Source of the DNA: Desulfobacteraceae bacterium
GTDB lineage: Bacteria; Desulfobacterota; DSM-4660; Desulfatiglandales; Desulfatiglandaceae
DNA: 36,856 bases
Direction: 5' to 3'
Assembly: GCA_030642205.1 (NCBI GenBank)
Contig: DAOWOF010000003.1
Span: 1 to 36,856, forward strand
Positions within the stretch are counted from its first letter, which is position 1; each line of letters opens with the position of its first letter. Of the stretch, positions 9,984-17,842 are shown one piece after another. A program made the position numbers and the translations under genes. The notes beneath the pieces are model-generated. The model made no database searches. It worked only from the letters and a program-made list of their open reading frames with translations, and was not told where the DNA came from.

Positions 9984-10439
9984 ATGGAAATTATTTTATC
10001 TAAGGATGTTGACGAGCTTGGATTCGAAGGGGATATTGTTGATGTTGCCAAAGGCTATGCCAGAAATTACTTAATCCCCAAAGGATTTGCTCTTTTATTA
10101 AACAAACAGAACCTTAAATTGATAGAATCAAAAAGGAAAAAGATTGAACTCAGAAAAATAACTATCAAAGAGGATGCAGAAAAGCTCCAAAAAGAATTTG
10201 GTGAAGTGGAGATAAAATTTATTCATAAAGCAGGGGGGGAAGGAAAGCTCTATGGATCAGTTACCAGTATGGAAATTGCTTCTCAGCTTGCAGATAAAGG
10301 GTTTGTGATTGAAAAAAGAAAAATTATCATGGAAAAGCCGATCAAGACTACAGGCGAATTCAAGGTCTCAATAAAACTCCATCCAGAAATTCTTGCTTCA
10401 ATAAAGGTTATTGTAGTCCCAGAAGAAGAAATTGATTAA
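9984..10439 (+). CDS. rplI: 50S ribosomal protein L9
   Basis: MEIILSKDVDELGFEGDIVDVAKGYARNYLIPKGFALL N-terminal signature. Confidence 0.97.
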   Translation: MEIILSKDVDELGFEGDIVDVAKGYARNYLIPKGFALLLNKQNLKLIESKRKKIELRKITIKEDAEKLQKEFGEVEIKFIHKAGGEGKLYGSVTSMEIASQLADKGFVIEKRKIIMEKPIKTTGEFKVSIKLHPEILASIKVIVVPEEEID

Positions 10440-10493
10440 AAATTAAAATGATTTTAAGATAATATCTGGAGTAAAGCTGTAAATTAATAAAAA

Positions 10494-11861
10494 ATGGATC
10501 GCCTGAAAGAGATAATAAGCCCCAATAATATTAATGTTCCACCCCATAATATAGAAGCCGAGAAAGCTATTTTAGGGGGCATTTTGATTAATAACGATGC
10601 TATTAATCAGACAATGGACATTCTTTCCCCTGATGATTTTTACAAAGAAAGCCATTCGCATCTGTTTGAGGGGATGATTATGCTATATAACGAGAATGAG
10701 CCAATTGACTTGATTACTGTTACACAGATACTTGCTACGAAGAACACCCTGGATAAAAGTGGGGGCAATGATTATATTATTTCTTTAATAGAGTCGGTTA
10801 CTACATCAGCCGGAATTATTTTCCATGCAAAAATAGTGAAGGATCTTTCCATAAGAAGAAGACTGATAAACAAGTGTGCTGTTATTTCAGAATCATGTTT
10901 TCAGAATATGGGAAACACAGAGTTGCTCCTGGAACAGGCTGAACAGTCAATTTACGATCTTGCTGAAGACCAAATAAACCAAGGTTTTGAAAGCCTGAAC
11001 AATGTAATTGTTTCAAGTTTCAAGAAACTTGAGAGCATCTCTGATGCTGATGGAGATGTTACAGGCGTTCCAACTGGTTTTAAAGATTTTGACCGATTAA
11101 CAGCCGGTATGCAGCCATCTGATCTAATAATTATTGCTGGGCGACCCAGTATGGGCAAAACTGCTTTTGCCTTAAATATTACTTATAATGCGGCAAAAAA
11201 GATGCAGAAGGGGGTTGCTGTTTTTTCTTTGGAAATGTCCATGCAGCAATTAGGCATCAGATTGCTGGGCGCTAATTCCGGCATAGATGCCACTAGACTG
11301 AGGACAGGGCGTTTGGGCAACAACGACTGGGGAAGGTTAAGCGCCTCTGCAAGCGAATTGTCTGAATTGCCCATCTTTATTGACGATAGTTCGGGACTTA
11401 GCGTTCTTGAAATGAAGGCCAAATGCAGAAGACTGAAAAAAAGCAATGACCTTGCATTAATCGTTATTGATTATATGCAATTGATTCAAAGTCGATATTC
11501 AGTTGAATCCAGACAGCTTGAGATGTCAGAAATTTCACGAATGTTAAAGGCTTTGGCCAAAGATCTTGATGTGCCTGTGATAGCCCTTTCCCAATTAAAC
11601 CGAAAAGTAGAGGATCGTCCCAATAATAAACCTCAACTATCAGACCTGAGAGAAAGCGGCGCTATAGAGCAGGATGCAGATGTAATTGTCTTTATTTATA
11701 AAGATAAATCTTCTATTATATCAGGAGATGTTGCCTATGAAAATATAATCAACATAGATATAGCCAAACAGAGGAACGGTCCAACTGGTACATTTAAGTT
11801 GACATTTCAAAAAGAGATCACACGTTTTAGGGATTATATAGAAGCAATTCCTTCCATGTAG
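10494..11861 (+). CDS. dnaB: Replicative DNA helicase DnaB
   Basis: 455 aa; VPPHNIEAEKAILGGILI, IIAGRPSMGKTAFALNI, VIDYMQLIQ, LSQLNRKVEDRPNNKPQLSDLRESGAIEQDADVI. No intein. Confidence 0.97.
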   Translation: MDRLKEIISPNNINVPPHNIEAEKAILGGILINNDAINQTMDILSPDDFYKESHSHLFEGMIMLYNENEPIDLITVTQILATKNTLDKSGGNDYIISLIESVTTSAGIIFHAKIVKDLSIRRRLINKCAVISESCFQNMGNTELLLEQAEQSIYDLAEDQINQGFESLNNVIVSSFKKLESISDADGDVTGVPTGFKDFDRLTAGMQPSDLIIIAGRPSMGKTAFALNITYNAAKKMQKGVAVFSLEMSMQQLGIRLLGANSGIDATRLRTGRLGNNDWGRLSASASELSELPIFIDDSSGLSVLEMKAKCRRLKKSNDLALIVIDYMQLIQSRYSVESRQLEMSEISRMLKALAKDLDVPVIALSQLNRKVEDRPNNKPQLSDLRESGAIEQDADVIVFIYKDKSSIISGDVAYENIINIDIAKQRNGPTGTFKLTFQKEITRFRDYIEAIPSM

Positions 11862-11963
11862 CCAGGCTTTAATTTAAAGCGGGTTATTCTTAAAATTACC
11901 AACCATATTTAGCTATTGCCAAAACCTGAATTTACACTGCTTTAATTATATAAGGGGTAAAAC

Positions 11964-13637
11964 ATCGAAAAGGTTTATGGAAAAATTAGCGGACTTAAGG
12001 CCAGCCAATTAAAAAGACTTCGAAAATTATACCTGCGCACAATATCACCCAATGAGATTATTTCTAATGAACTTGCACGTCAGATAGTTTCTATATCCTA
12101 TGAAATCAAAAGACAAATTGCTCTTACCATAACTCGCAAAGGCAAAATAGCACATGTAATTGTGGGAGATAATAAACAGATTCTGATCCCTGACCTAAGT
12201 TCATATCGTTCAGGGAACAGCCGCTTAAAAGGTCTGCGTTGTATCCATACCCATCTTAATCATGAATCACTTTCTGAAGAAGATCTAAGTGATCTAATCT
12301 TGCTTAGCCTCGATCTGATAATGAGTATTGAAGTTAAAAAGGATGGTATTCCAGGTGTCCTGTATTATGCTAATATCCTGCCAAATAATAAGGCCGGTAA
12401 AGGGTGGGTAATCAATAAAGTCCCGGATACAGGATATTTAAAGGTTGATTTTTTGGCAATGATTCAGGCCATGGAAGATGAACTGTCCAAGGCTAATATG
12501 GGCCTTGCGATAAAAAAAACTGAGCTGGCGATCCTGGTTGGAGTAACCACAGGTCCTCGATGGAAAGAGGAGGAACGGCTGGTTGAACTTGAGAAACTGG
12601 CTATCTCTGATAATATTGAAGTCATTGGAAGAATAGTACAGCGGGTTAAAAAAGTGGATAACCGTTATATGATCCATAAAGGTAAATTACGGGAATTGGT
12701 CATCAAATGCCTGCAAACCGGATCTAATATTCTGATATTCAATAATGAATTGACCCCTACTCAGATAAAAAGCCTTTGTGAATTTACTGAGTTAAAGATT
12801 ATTGACCGTAGTCAACTGATTCTTGATATATTTGCCATGCGGGCCATAACCAGAGAGGGTAAAATTCAGGTAGAATTAGCCCAACTCAAATATTTGTTGC
12901 CCAGGTTGGCTACTAAAAATACCTCTATGTCCAGGCTCACTGGAGGAATTGGCGGCAGAGGGCCTGGGGAAACAAAACTGGAAATTAATAGACGCCGGGT
13001 GCGTGATAGAATTACCAGGCTTAACCGGGAGCTAAACCAAATCAAGGTTCAGAGACATGACCGTAGACGGCTAAGACGACAGAGACAATTACCTGTTATT
13101 TCCATAATAGGTTACACAAATGCAGGGAAATCAACCCTGTTAAATACTCTTACCAATAGTAAGACAGGGGTTAAAGATCGTTTTTTTGAGACACTGGATC
13201 CTAGTAGCAGACGACTTCGTTTTCCAAGGGAAAGAGAAGTTATTATTACAGATACAGTCGGCTTTATCAGGGATCTTCCTCAAGGTTTGATGGATGCATT
13301 TGCAGCAACTCTGGAAGAATTAAATGATGCTGATCTCCTGTTGCATATTGTTGATGCCAGCAATCCACACATGGAAGAACAGATAGGTATAGTAGAAGAT
13401 ATTTTAATTAAGCTTGATTTGAATAGAACTCCAACTCTTTTGGTATTAAACAAGATCGATCGTTTAGATCCTGCAGAGGCCGATATCCTGGCCGAGAAGA
13501 TGGACGGGGTTGGTATTTCAGCCTTAGACCCTGCAAGTTTAGAGAAATTAATGATAAGGATAGAAGCCTTTATCTGGCCCAATTTTCTTATTAAAAAAAG
13601 AGAAGGACTCATAAAGAGTCCCTTTTTTAACAGTTAA
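11964..13637 (+). CDS. hflX: GTPase HflX; probable non-canonical ATC start at 11964 (ORF track starts at an internal GTG, 12162)
   Basis: Walker motif GYTNAGKSTLLNTLT, GGRGPGETKLEINRRRVRDRI, DTVGFIRDLP. The conserved N-terminus EKVYGKISGLKASQLKRLRKLYLRTISPNEIISNELARQIVSISYEIKRQIALTI lies upstream of 12162 in the same frame, bounded by TAA at 11958. Confidence 0.9.
   Translation: MEKVYGKISGLKASQLKRLRKLYLRTISPNEIISNELARQIVSISYEIKRQIALTITRKGKIAHVIVGDNKQILIPDLSSYRSGNSRLKGLRCIHTHLNHESLSEEDLSDLILLSLDLIMSIEVKKDGIPGVLYYANILPNNKAGKGWVINKVPDTGYLKVDFLAMIQAMEDELSKANMGLAIKKTELAILVGVTTGPRWKEEERLVELEKLAISDNIEVIGRIVQRVKKVDNRYMIHKGKLRELVIKCLQTGSNILIFNNELTPTQIKSLCEFTELKIIDRSQLILDIFAMRAITREGKIQVELAQLKYLLPRLATKNTSMSRLTGGIGGRGPGETKLEINRRRVRDRITRLNRELNQIKVQRHDRRRLRRQRQLPVISIIGYTNAGKSTLLNTLTNSKTGVKDRFFETLDPSSRRLRFPREREVIITDTVGFIRDLPQGLMDAFAATLEELNDADLLLHIVDASNPHMEEQIGIVEDILIKLDLNRTPTLLVLNKIDRLDPAEADILAEKMDGVGISALDPASLEKLMIRIEAFIWPNFLIKKREGLIKSPFFNS
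13605..13628 (+). terminator. Intrinsic terminator inside the 3' end of hflX
   Basis: GGACTC ATAAA GAGTCC (13605-13621) followed by CTTTTTT. Confidence 0.75.
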
Positions 13638-13758
13638 GGGGCGAGTAAGCCAAAGGCCTGGGATGGAGGGTTGAACCATCTAAATGACGGTGATGACTTT
13701 TTATCTGGTTACCGAAATTGGATAGTAAAAAAGTGTAGATTAACCTAAGTCAGGTTAA

Positions 13759-13835
13759 TGGCGCGCCCGGAGGGATTCGAACCCCCGGCCTGCGGATTAG
13801 AAGTCCGCTGCTCTATCCAGCTGAGCTACAGGCGC
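13759..13835 (-). tRNA. tRNA-Arg (anticodon TCT), CCA encoded
   Basis: Minus strand GCGCCTGTAGCTCAGCTGGATAGAGCAGCGGACTTCTAATCCGCAGGCCGGGGGTTCGAATCCCTCCGGGCGCGCCA. Acceptor GCGCCTG/CGGGCGC, T-loop GGTTCGAATCC, anticodon loop CTTCTAA. Confidence 0.95.
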
Positions 13836-13926
13836 ATAGAGAATTACGAGTATAATAAAGTCTTCCTTTGACCTCTTCAAGTAATCTTTATCCGATCCTC
13901 AATCTGAGCGCCAAATGCAACTCTAA

Positions 13927-14007
13927 TCTGATTAAACCATGAAAAACTTACCTGACAGGTCGTAAAGAAAGAACCTGCTAAATGTACAGCTTCAAAGTTT
14001 AATCAGA
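13927..14007. repeat. 11-bp perfect inverted repeat between tRNA-Arg and the 465-aa ORF
   Basis: TCTGATTAAAC (13927-13937) and GTTTAATCAGA (13997-14007). Confidence 0.6.
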
Positions 14008-14074
14008 TCAGTGTCATGTGTCTGAAATCAGCATCCTTGAAATAACTGAATAGATATAAAAATAATACCATTGT

Positions 14075-15472
14075 TTAGGCATTCATACAACCATGATTTA
14101 CATTATTTGAAATCGCTTTAAGGTGAATAGCGTTGGTATTCATTAGATCATCATAGCCGCTAAGAGCTTCTTCCAGGAGATCGTTTGTATTCTGTTCCAG
14201 CTGATTCATTATCTGTGCCAGTATAGTAAGGTGCATTAGTCTTTTCTTGGCTTTTTCCTGATTTGGTAAATTGAGAGAAGGGTCACCGAGAACCTGGTTA
14301 ATACGCTTAAGGAGCGTAAAATCAATTTTATCCGTATCAGTATAAATAATATCTGTCCACTCTTGTTTTAAGGATTCAGAAATATTATCATAACTTGCCA
14401 AAATATCAGGATCTTCCCCCAGATAAATGGATTTTTTCAATTGTTCAAGGCCCTGATAAATTTCTTCCTTTTGCTTCACGTTCAGTGATCTATCGAAAAT
14501 TAAAGATTCCCATCTGTTCTCTATCTGCATTCTGATCCAATTTTTAGCCCGTTTAGGTGGAAGGTAGAGGCCTAAGAACATCTTTTGTTTGCGCAACAGA
14601 TCTTTGGCCGATTGATCAGAAGGAGGGGCAATTGTGCTAAGTATTTCATTTAAGGTATCAATAGCATCATGTCTCACTTCTTTCTGGCCAGATCGCTCAA
14701 GAAGAAGATCCTCCCATTGTTTCCGCAGCTCTAAAAGTTCTAGTTTTATCATAGAAAAAACAATACCTGATTTACTAATGGCATTTCGTAGTGTATCAGC
14801 CAGGATATTATAAGAATGCAGTCTATCTTTGGCCAAGCGCTGTGTTTCCTCTATGGATTGGTATCTTAGATGTAAAGAAAATAATTCTGTGCTCAGGGCA
14901 TTGGAGAGATTTTTGATTATCCTTATATCAGAACTGCCAATTTTGATAGTATTTGGTAAAAAATGAATCTTAATGATGGCAACAGTCACATAGTCCCTTC
15001 CATTACAGATAGTTTCATCCAAGGAATTTTTAGGATATTTGAGCGTCTTTCCATTATTGATAAAGAGTTCTTCCTTGCGCAATAATACCGGTTGCATATG
15101 GTAGCAATCTTCAAGACCCTGCCTGCAATTAGGTCCCCCTTGAATGTTATCTTTGGAGCATCCCTCGCTTGTCCAACTCATTTGTTTTTCTACGCACCAG
15201 CTAATGGCCTCATAATCAGGTTTTTTTGCATTGCTATATTCTATCCAAGGCTTGCCTGGAGGCCTGAAATCTGGTTGCTCAGGCAATTTCCAATTAATAT
15301 ATTTCCGATCTTTATCTATAATTCCGGAAGTAATGCGGCTGGCATATAGGTCTGGGGGATTACCAATACGGAAGACTGTTCCTCGGTATGCATTAGGAAG
15401 ACAAAATAAAGTGGTCTCAATAATCTCCTTGCATGCCTTTTCCAATAATATTTCATCAATCTTAATTATCAA
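14075..15472 (-). CDS. Uncharacterised cytoplasmic protein with a Cys-rich N-terminal region and a coiled-coil/dimerisation-like middle
   Basis: 465-aa ORF; cluster WCVEKQMSWTSEGCSKDNIQGGPNCRQGLEDCYH; helical segment SIEETQRLAKDRLHSYNILADTLRNAISKSGIVFSMIKLELLELRKQWE. No family recognised. Confidence 0.75.
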   Translation of the reverse strand: MIIKIDEILLEKACKEIIETTLFCLPNAYRGTVFRIGNPPDLYASRITSGIIDKDRKYINWKLPEQPDFRPPGKPWIEYSNAKKPDYEAISWCVEKQMSWTSEGCSKDNIQGGPNCRQGLEDCYHMQPVLLRKEELFINNGKTLKYPKNSLDETICNGRDYVTVAIIKIHFLPNTIKIGSSDIRIIKNLSNALSTELFSLHLRYQSIEETQRLAKDRLHSYNILADTLRNAISKSGIVFSMIKLELLELRKQWEDLLLERSGQKEVRHDAIDTLNEILSTIAPPSDQSAKDLLRKQKMFLGLYLPPKRAKNWIRMQIENRWESLIFDRSLNVKQKEEIYQGLEQLKKSIYLGEDPDILASYDNISESLKQEWTDIIYTDTDKIDFTLLKRINQVLGDPSLNLPNQEKAKKRLMHLTILAQIMNQLEQNTNDLLEEALSGYDDLMNTNAIHLKAISNNVNHGCMNA

Positions 15473-15759
15473 AACTTTGCTTCCTCTATAATATGATTTA
15501 TAGCCCTTAAATTAGGTATCTGAGACCTTTTTGAAAACGCCCCATTTTGTCCAATTTCAGGCGCCAGTCTCAAGTGTTAAGATTATATTATATTCCTTTA
15601 TATTATTGCTTGGTGATAGTCCATATTTATTAGGGTTTTGTCAATAATAATATTTTAGTGAAAAAATGAAGTAACTGCTCATGATAATTAAATTTCTTTT
15701 AATTACGGAAGGTTATGGTCTTTACGAAAAGAGCAGCCTCTGACATTCACTAAACCTTC

Positions 15760-15810
15760 CAACGAACTTAATTTTCAGGTTCGTTGTTCATAGGATGCCG
15801 CTTGCGGCAT
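15760..15810. repeat. Two adjacent short hairpins downstream of the sirtuin gene
   Basis: CAACGAAC/GTTCGTTG (15760-15767/15779-15786) and ATGCCGC TT GCGGCAT (15795-15810). Confidence 0.55.
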
Positions 15811-15838
15811 AAATCAGCTTTTTACGAATACATCAATT

Positions 15839-16591
15839 TCAGATAATTTTATTACCCTTATTTTTAATTAGATTTACAAGGGCAGATATGATTTTACTTG
15901 CACTTCCCTGCAAGAATAGATCGCTTATCCCATCGCTTAAATGGGTCCGTTCCATATTAATCTCAATTATTTTTGCATTATTTCGTTTAGCGATGTCTGG
16001 AATAAGATTGGCAGGTGATACAAGGGCAGATGTACCCACGACCATTAAGCACTGAGCTGAAGAAGCTAATTCAAGAGACCGATTCATGGCTAATGCCGGA
16101 ATCATTTCCCCAAAAAAAACAACATCTGGCTTTAAAACTTGCTGACACTCACAAACTGGAGGAAAAGAACCTCGTTTTTCTTCTGCAGAATAGCTTTTAC
16201 CACACCAGAGGCAAGAGAGGGTGCGGGAATTGCCATGGTATTCAATGACATGACTGGATCCTCCGGCCTGATGAAGATTATCCACATTCTGTGTAATAAT
16301 GCATTCCAGAAAGCCCATTTTTTCTAAGTCACCCATTCCTATATGGGCTGCATTTGGTTTGGCACCCGATACAATTTTGTCCATTGCATGAAGCATTTCC
16401 CATACTTTTAATGGGTCGGCCTTAAAGGCGCTGATAGTAGCAAATTCAGATGGATTATATTTTGACCATAGGCCTCCACTGCTCCTGAAATCAGGAATAC
16501 CGGATTCAGTAGATACGCCTGCTCCTGTCAGGGCTATAGTCATTTTTGAATTAGAGACTATATTAGCAGCCTGCTTCAGTAATTCATCCAT
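15839..16591 (-). CDS. Sir2-family NAD-dependent protein deacylase (sirtuin)
   Basis: 250 aa; ALTGAGVSTESGIPDFRSSGGLW, TQNVDNLHQAGGS, YHGNSRTLSCLWCGKSY...CECQQVLKPDVVFFGEMIP, VGTSALVSPAN. Confidence 0.93.
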   Translation of the reverse strand: MDELLKQAANIVSNSKMTIALTGAGVSTESGIPDFRSSGGLWSKYNPSEFATISAFKADPLKVWEMLHAMDKIVSGAKPNAAHIGMGDLEKMGFLECIITQNVDNLHQAGGSSHVIEYHGNSRTLSCLWCGKSYSAEEKRGSFPPVCECQQVLKPDVVFFGEMIPALAMNRSLELASSAQCLMVVGTSALVSPANLIPDIAKRNNAKIIEINMERTHLSDGISDLFLQGSASKIISALVNLIKNKGNKII

Positions 16592-16618
16592 AATGGTAGT
16601 CCCTCTAATATAGTCTCT
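16553..16618 (-). promoter_or_regulatory. Long-range hairpin enclosing the sirtuin RBS/start codon
   Basis: AGAGACTATATTAG (16553-16566) and CTAATATAGTCTCT (16605-16618) are perfectly complementary (14 bp); start codon at 16589-16591 lies in the 38-nt loop. Confidence 0.55.
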
Positions 16619-16814
16619 GGAAAATTATCAGATCAATGGTCATGGCTTTATTTTGAAAACCCATTTGATTCTTTTTACCTTTAACAAGATGCTTGTTGAA
16701 CAGCACTTTGCCGGTCATCGAGTGATAGCTGGTGATTGCAGGTATATTTCCAAAAGCAAGAAAAAGGCTCCTCATCTATCCTGACGATGAAGTGATGGGA
16801 TATTTAGCCATAGT

Positions 16815-16992
16815 TAGTGTCTGAAGGGAAACTATAATTTTTTCGAAGTCTGCACTTATCTGTCAAGGACAAAGACAAAAATTTTAACCGCAGGAATACA
16901 TTTAGGTATTTTGAGGGTTGAAATTTTTATCTGACGCATAGACTGGATAGATAAATGCAGAGTTCGAAAAGACAGTTTTCATTCGGGCACTA
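16815..16992. mobile_element. MITE-like palindromic element, copy A (~178 bp)
   Basis: Left end TAGTGTCTGAAGGGAAACTATAATTTTTTCGAAGTCTGCACTTATCTGTC; right end (reverse complement) TAGTGCCCGAATGAAAACTGTCTTTTCGAACTCTGCATTTATCTATCC; shared core TTTTAACCGCAGGAATACATTTAGGTATTTTGAGGGTTGAAATTT. Confidence 0.75.
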
Positions 16993-17123
16993 TAGATATC
17001 CCCATTTGAACTGATACTCTTTTTACCTATATATTATTAGAGATGGTATCAAGTCATGTGAGGAGGACTATAGTTAATAGTAGATCCATTTCAGCTTGAG
17101 TTTCTGTTTCTGGAGAATTACAG

Positions 17124-17312
17124 TTAAATTGGTTCAAAAATAATCTTTCTTTCACTGTTGCTATATAGTTTTATCTTGGCAGTTATAGTTTTTTGTTCAC
17201 CAAAGATGCTCATTAATTTTGCTTCATTACCATCAAGCTCTACCTGATCAACATTTTCCATAACCATTTCTTCAATACCATCTTTCATTATAAATGCATG
17301 TGCTTCACACAT
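17124..17312 (-). CDS. CooT-family nickel-binding small protein
   Basis: 62 aa; MCEAHAFIMKDGIEEMVMENVDQVELDGNEAKLMSIFGEQKTITAKIKLYS..., CooT-like pattern starting MC. Confidence 0.8.
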   Translation of the reverse strand: MCEAHAFIMKDGIEEMVMENVDQVELDGNEAKLMSIFGEQKTITAKIKLYSNSERKIIFEPI

Positions 17313-17420
17313 TTTTTTCTCCTTTTACATTCTGCTTATTAAAAAATGAGCATCTTACGGACAACTCCTGATTTATTCTTTAGGGATGGAGAAAAAAACC
17401 ATAGTCATCTGATGGATTGA

Positions 17421-17636
17421 TCAATCAAGAGCTGCAAGTGCCTTCTGAAGACAGTCGGTGCTTTTTTTGGTCAAGACCATCATATCTCGTATTTGTTTCG
17501 CGCTATCATTCTTTCCGGAATCTTCAAGCTGTTTAGCAAAAGCTTCATACTCCTCGTAGTGATGTTTATCATGGGAAATCCAATGTTCTATTCTAATCTT
17601 CGCTTTTTCAAGAGCATCCATCTTAAAAATCTCCAT
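17421..17636 (-). CDS. Small helical protein resembling DUF8180
   Basis: 71 aa; KAKIRIEHWISHDKHHYEEYEAFAKQLEDSGKNDSAKQIRDMMVLTKKSTDCLQKALAAL; HWIxHxxxHxEEY pattern; next to cooT-like gene. Confidence 0.6.
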   Translation of the reverse strand: MEIFKMDALEKAKIRIEHWISHDKHHYEEYEAFAKQLEDSGKNDSAKQIRDMMVLTKKSTDCLQKALAALD

Positions 17637-17842
17637 GCAGTTCTAAGTCTATATTTAATCTAATATAGTATTGACTAGTAAAAAGTCCATCTACAGACTA
17701 GTGGCAGGTAAAACCCCTGGGATAAGGTGGAACCATTTGAAATGAATTCAAATAGAGTATCAATAATAGTTTTCCAAAAAGACTGGTCAGGTTATAATAT
17801 TCCATGTAATGACAAAATTTTTGTAATATAATAAAAGGATGT

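Noticed and set aside
11977-11979. ATG at 11977 as the hflX start
   Set aside because: It is in a different reading frame from the HflX coding sequence.
12162-12164. GTG at 12162 as the true hflX start
   Set aside because: Conserved HflX N-terminal sequence continues upstream in frame; starting here would remove ~66 conserved residues.
13759-14007. Integrated element attachment site at tRNA-Arg
   Set aside because: No integrase or repeated tRNA 3' end was seen nearby; the 11-bp inverted repeat is not a direct duplication.
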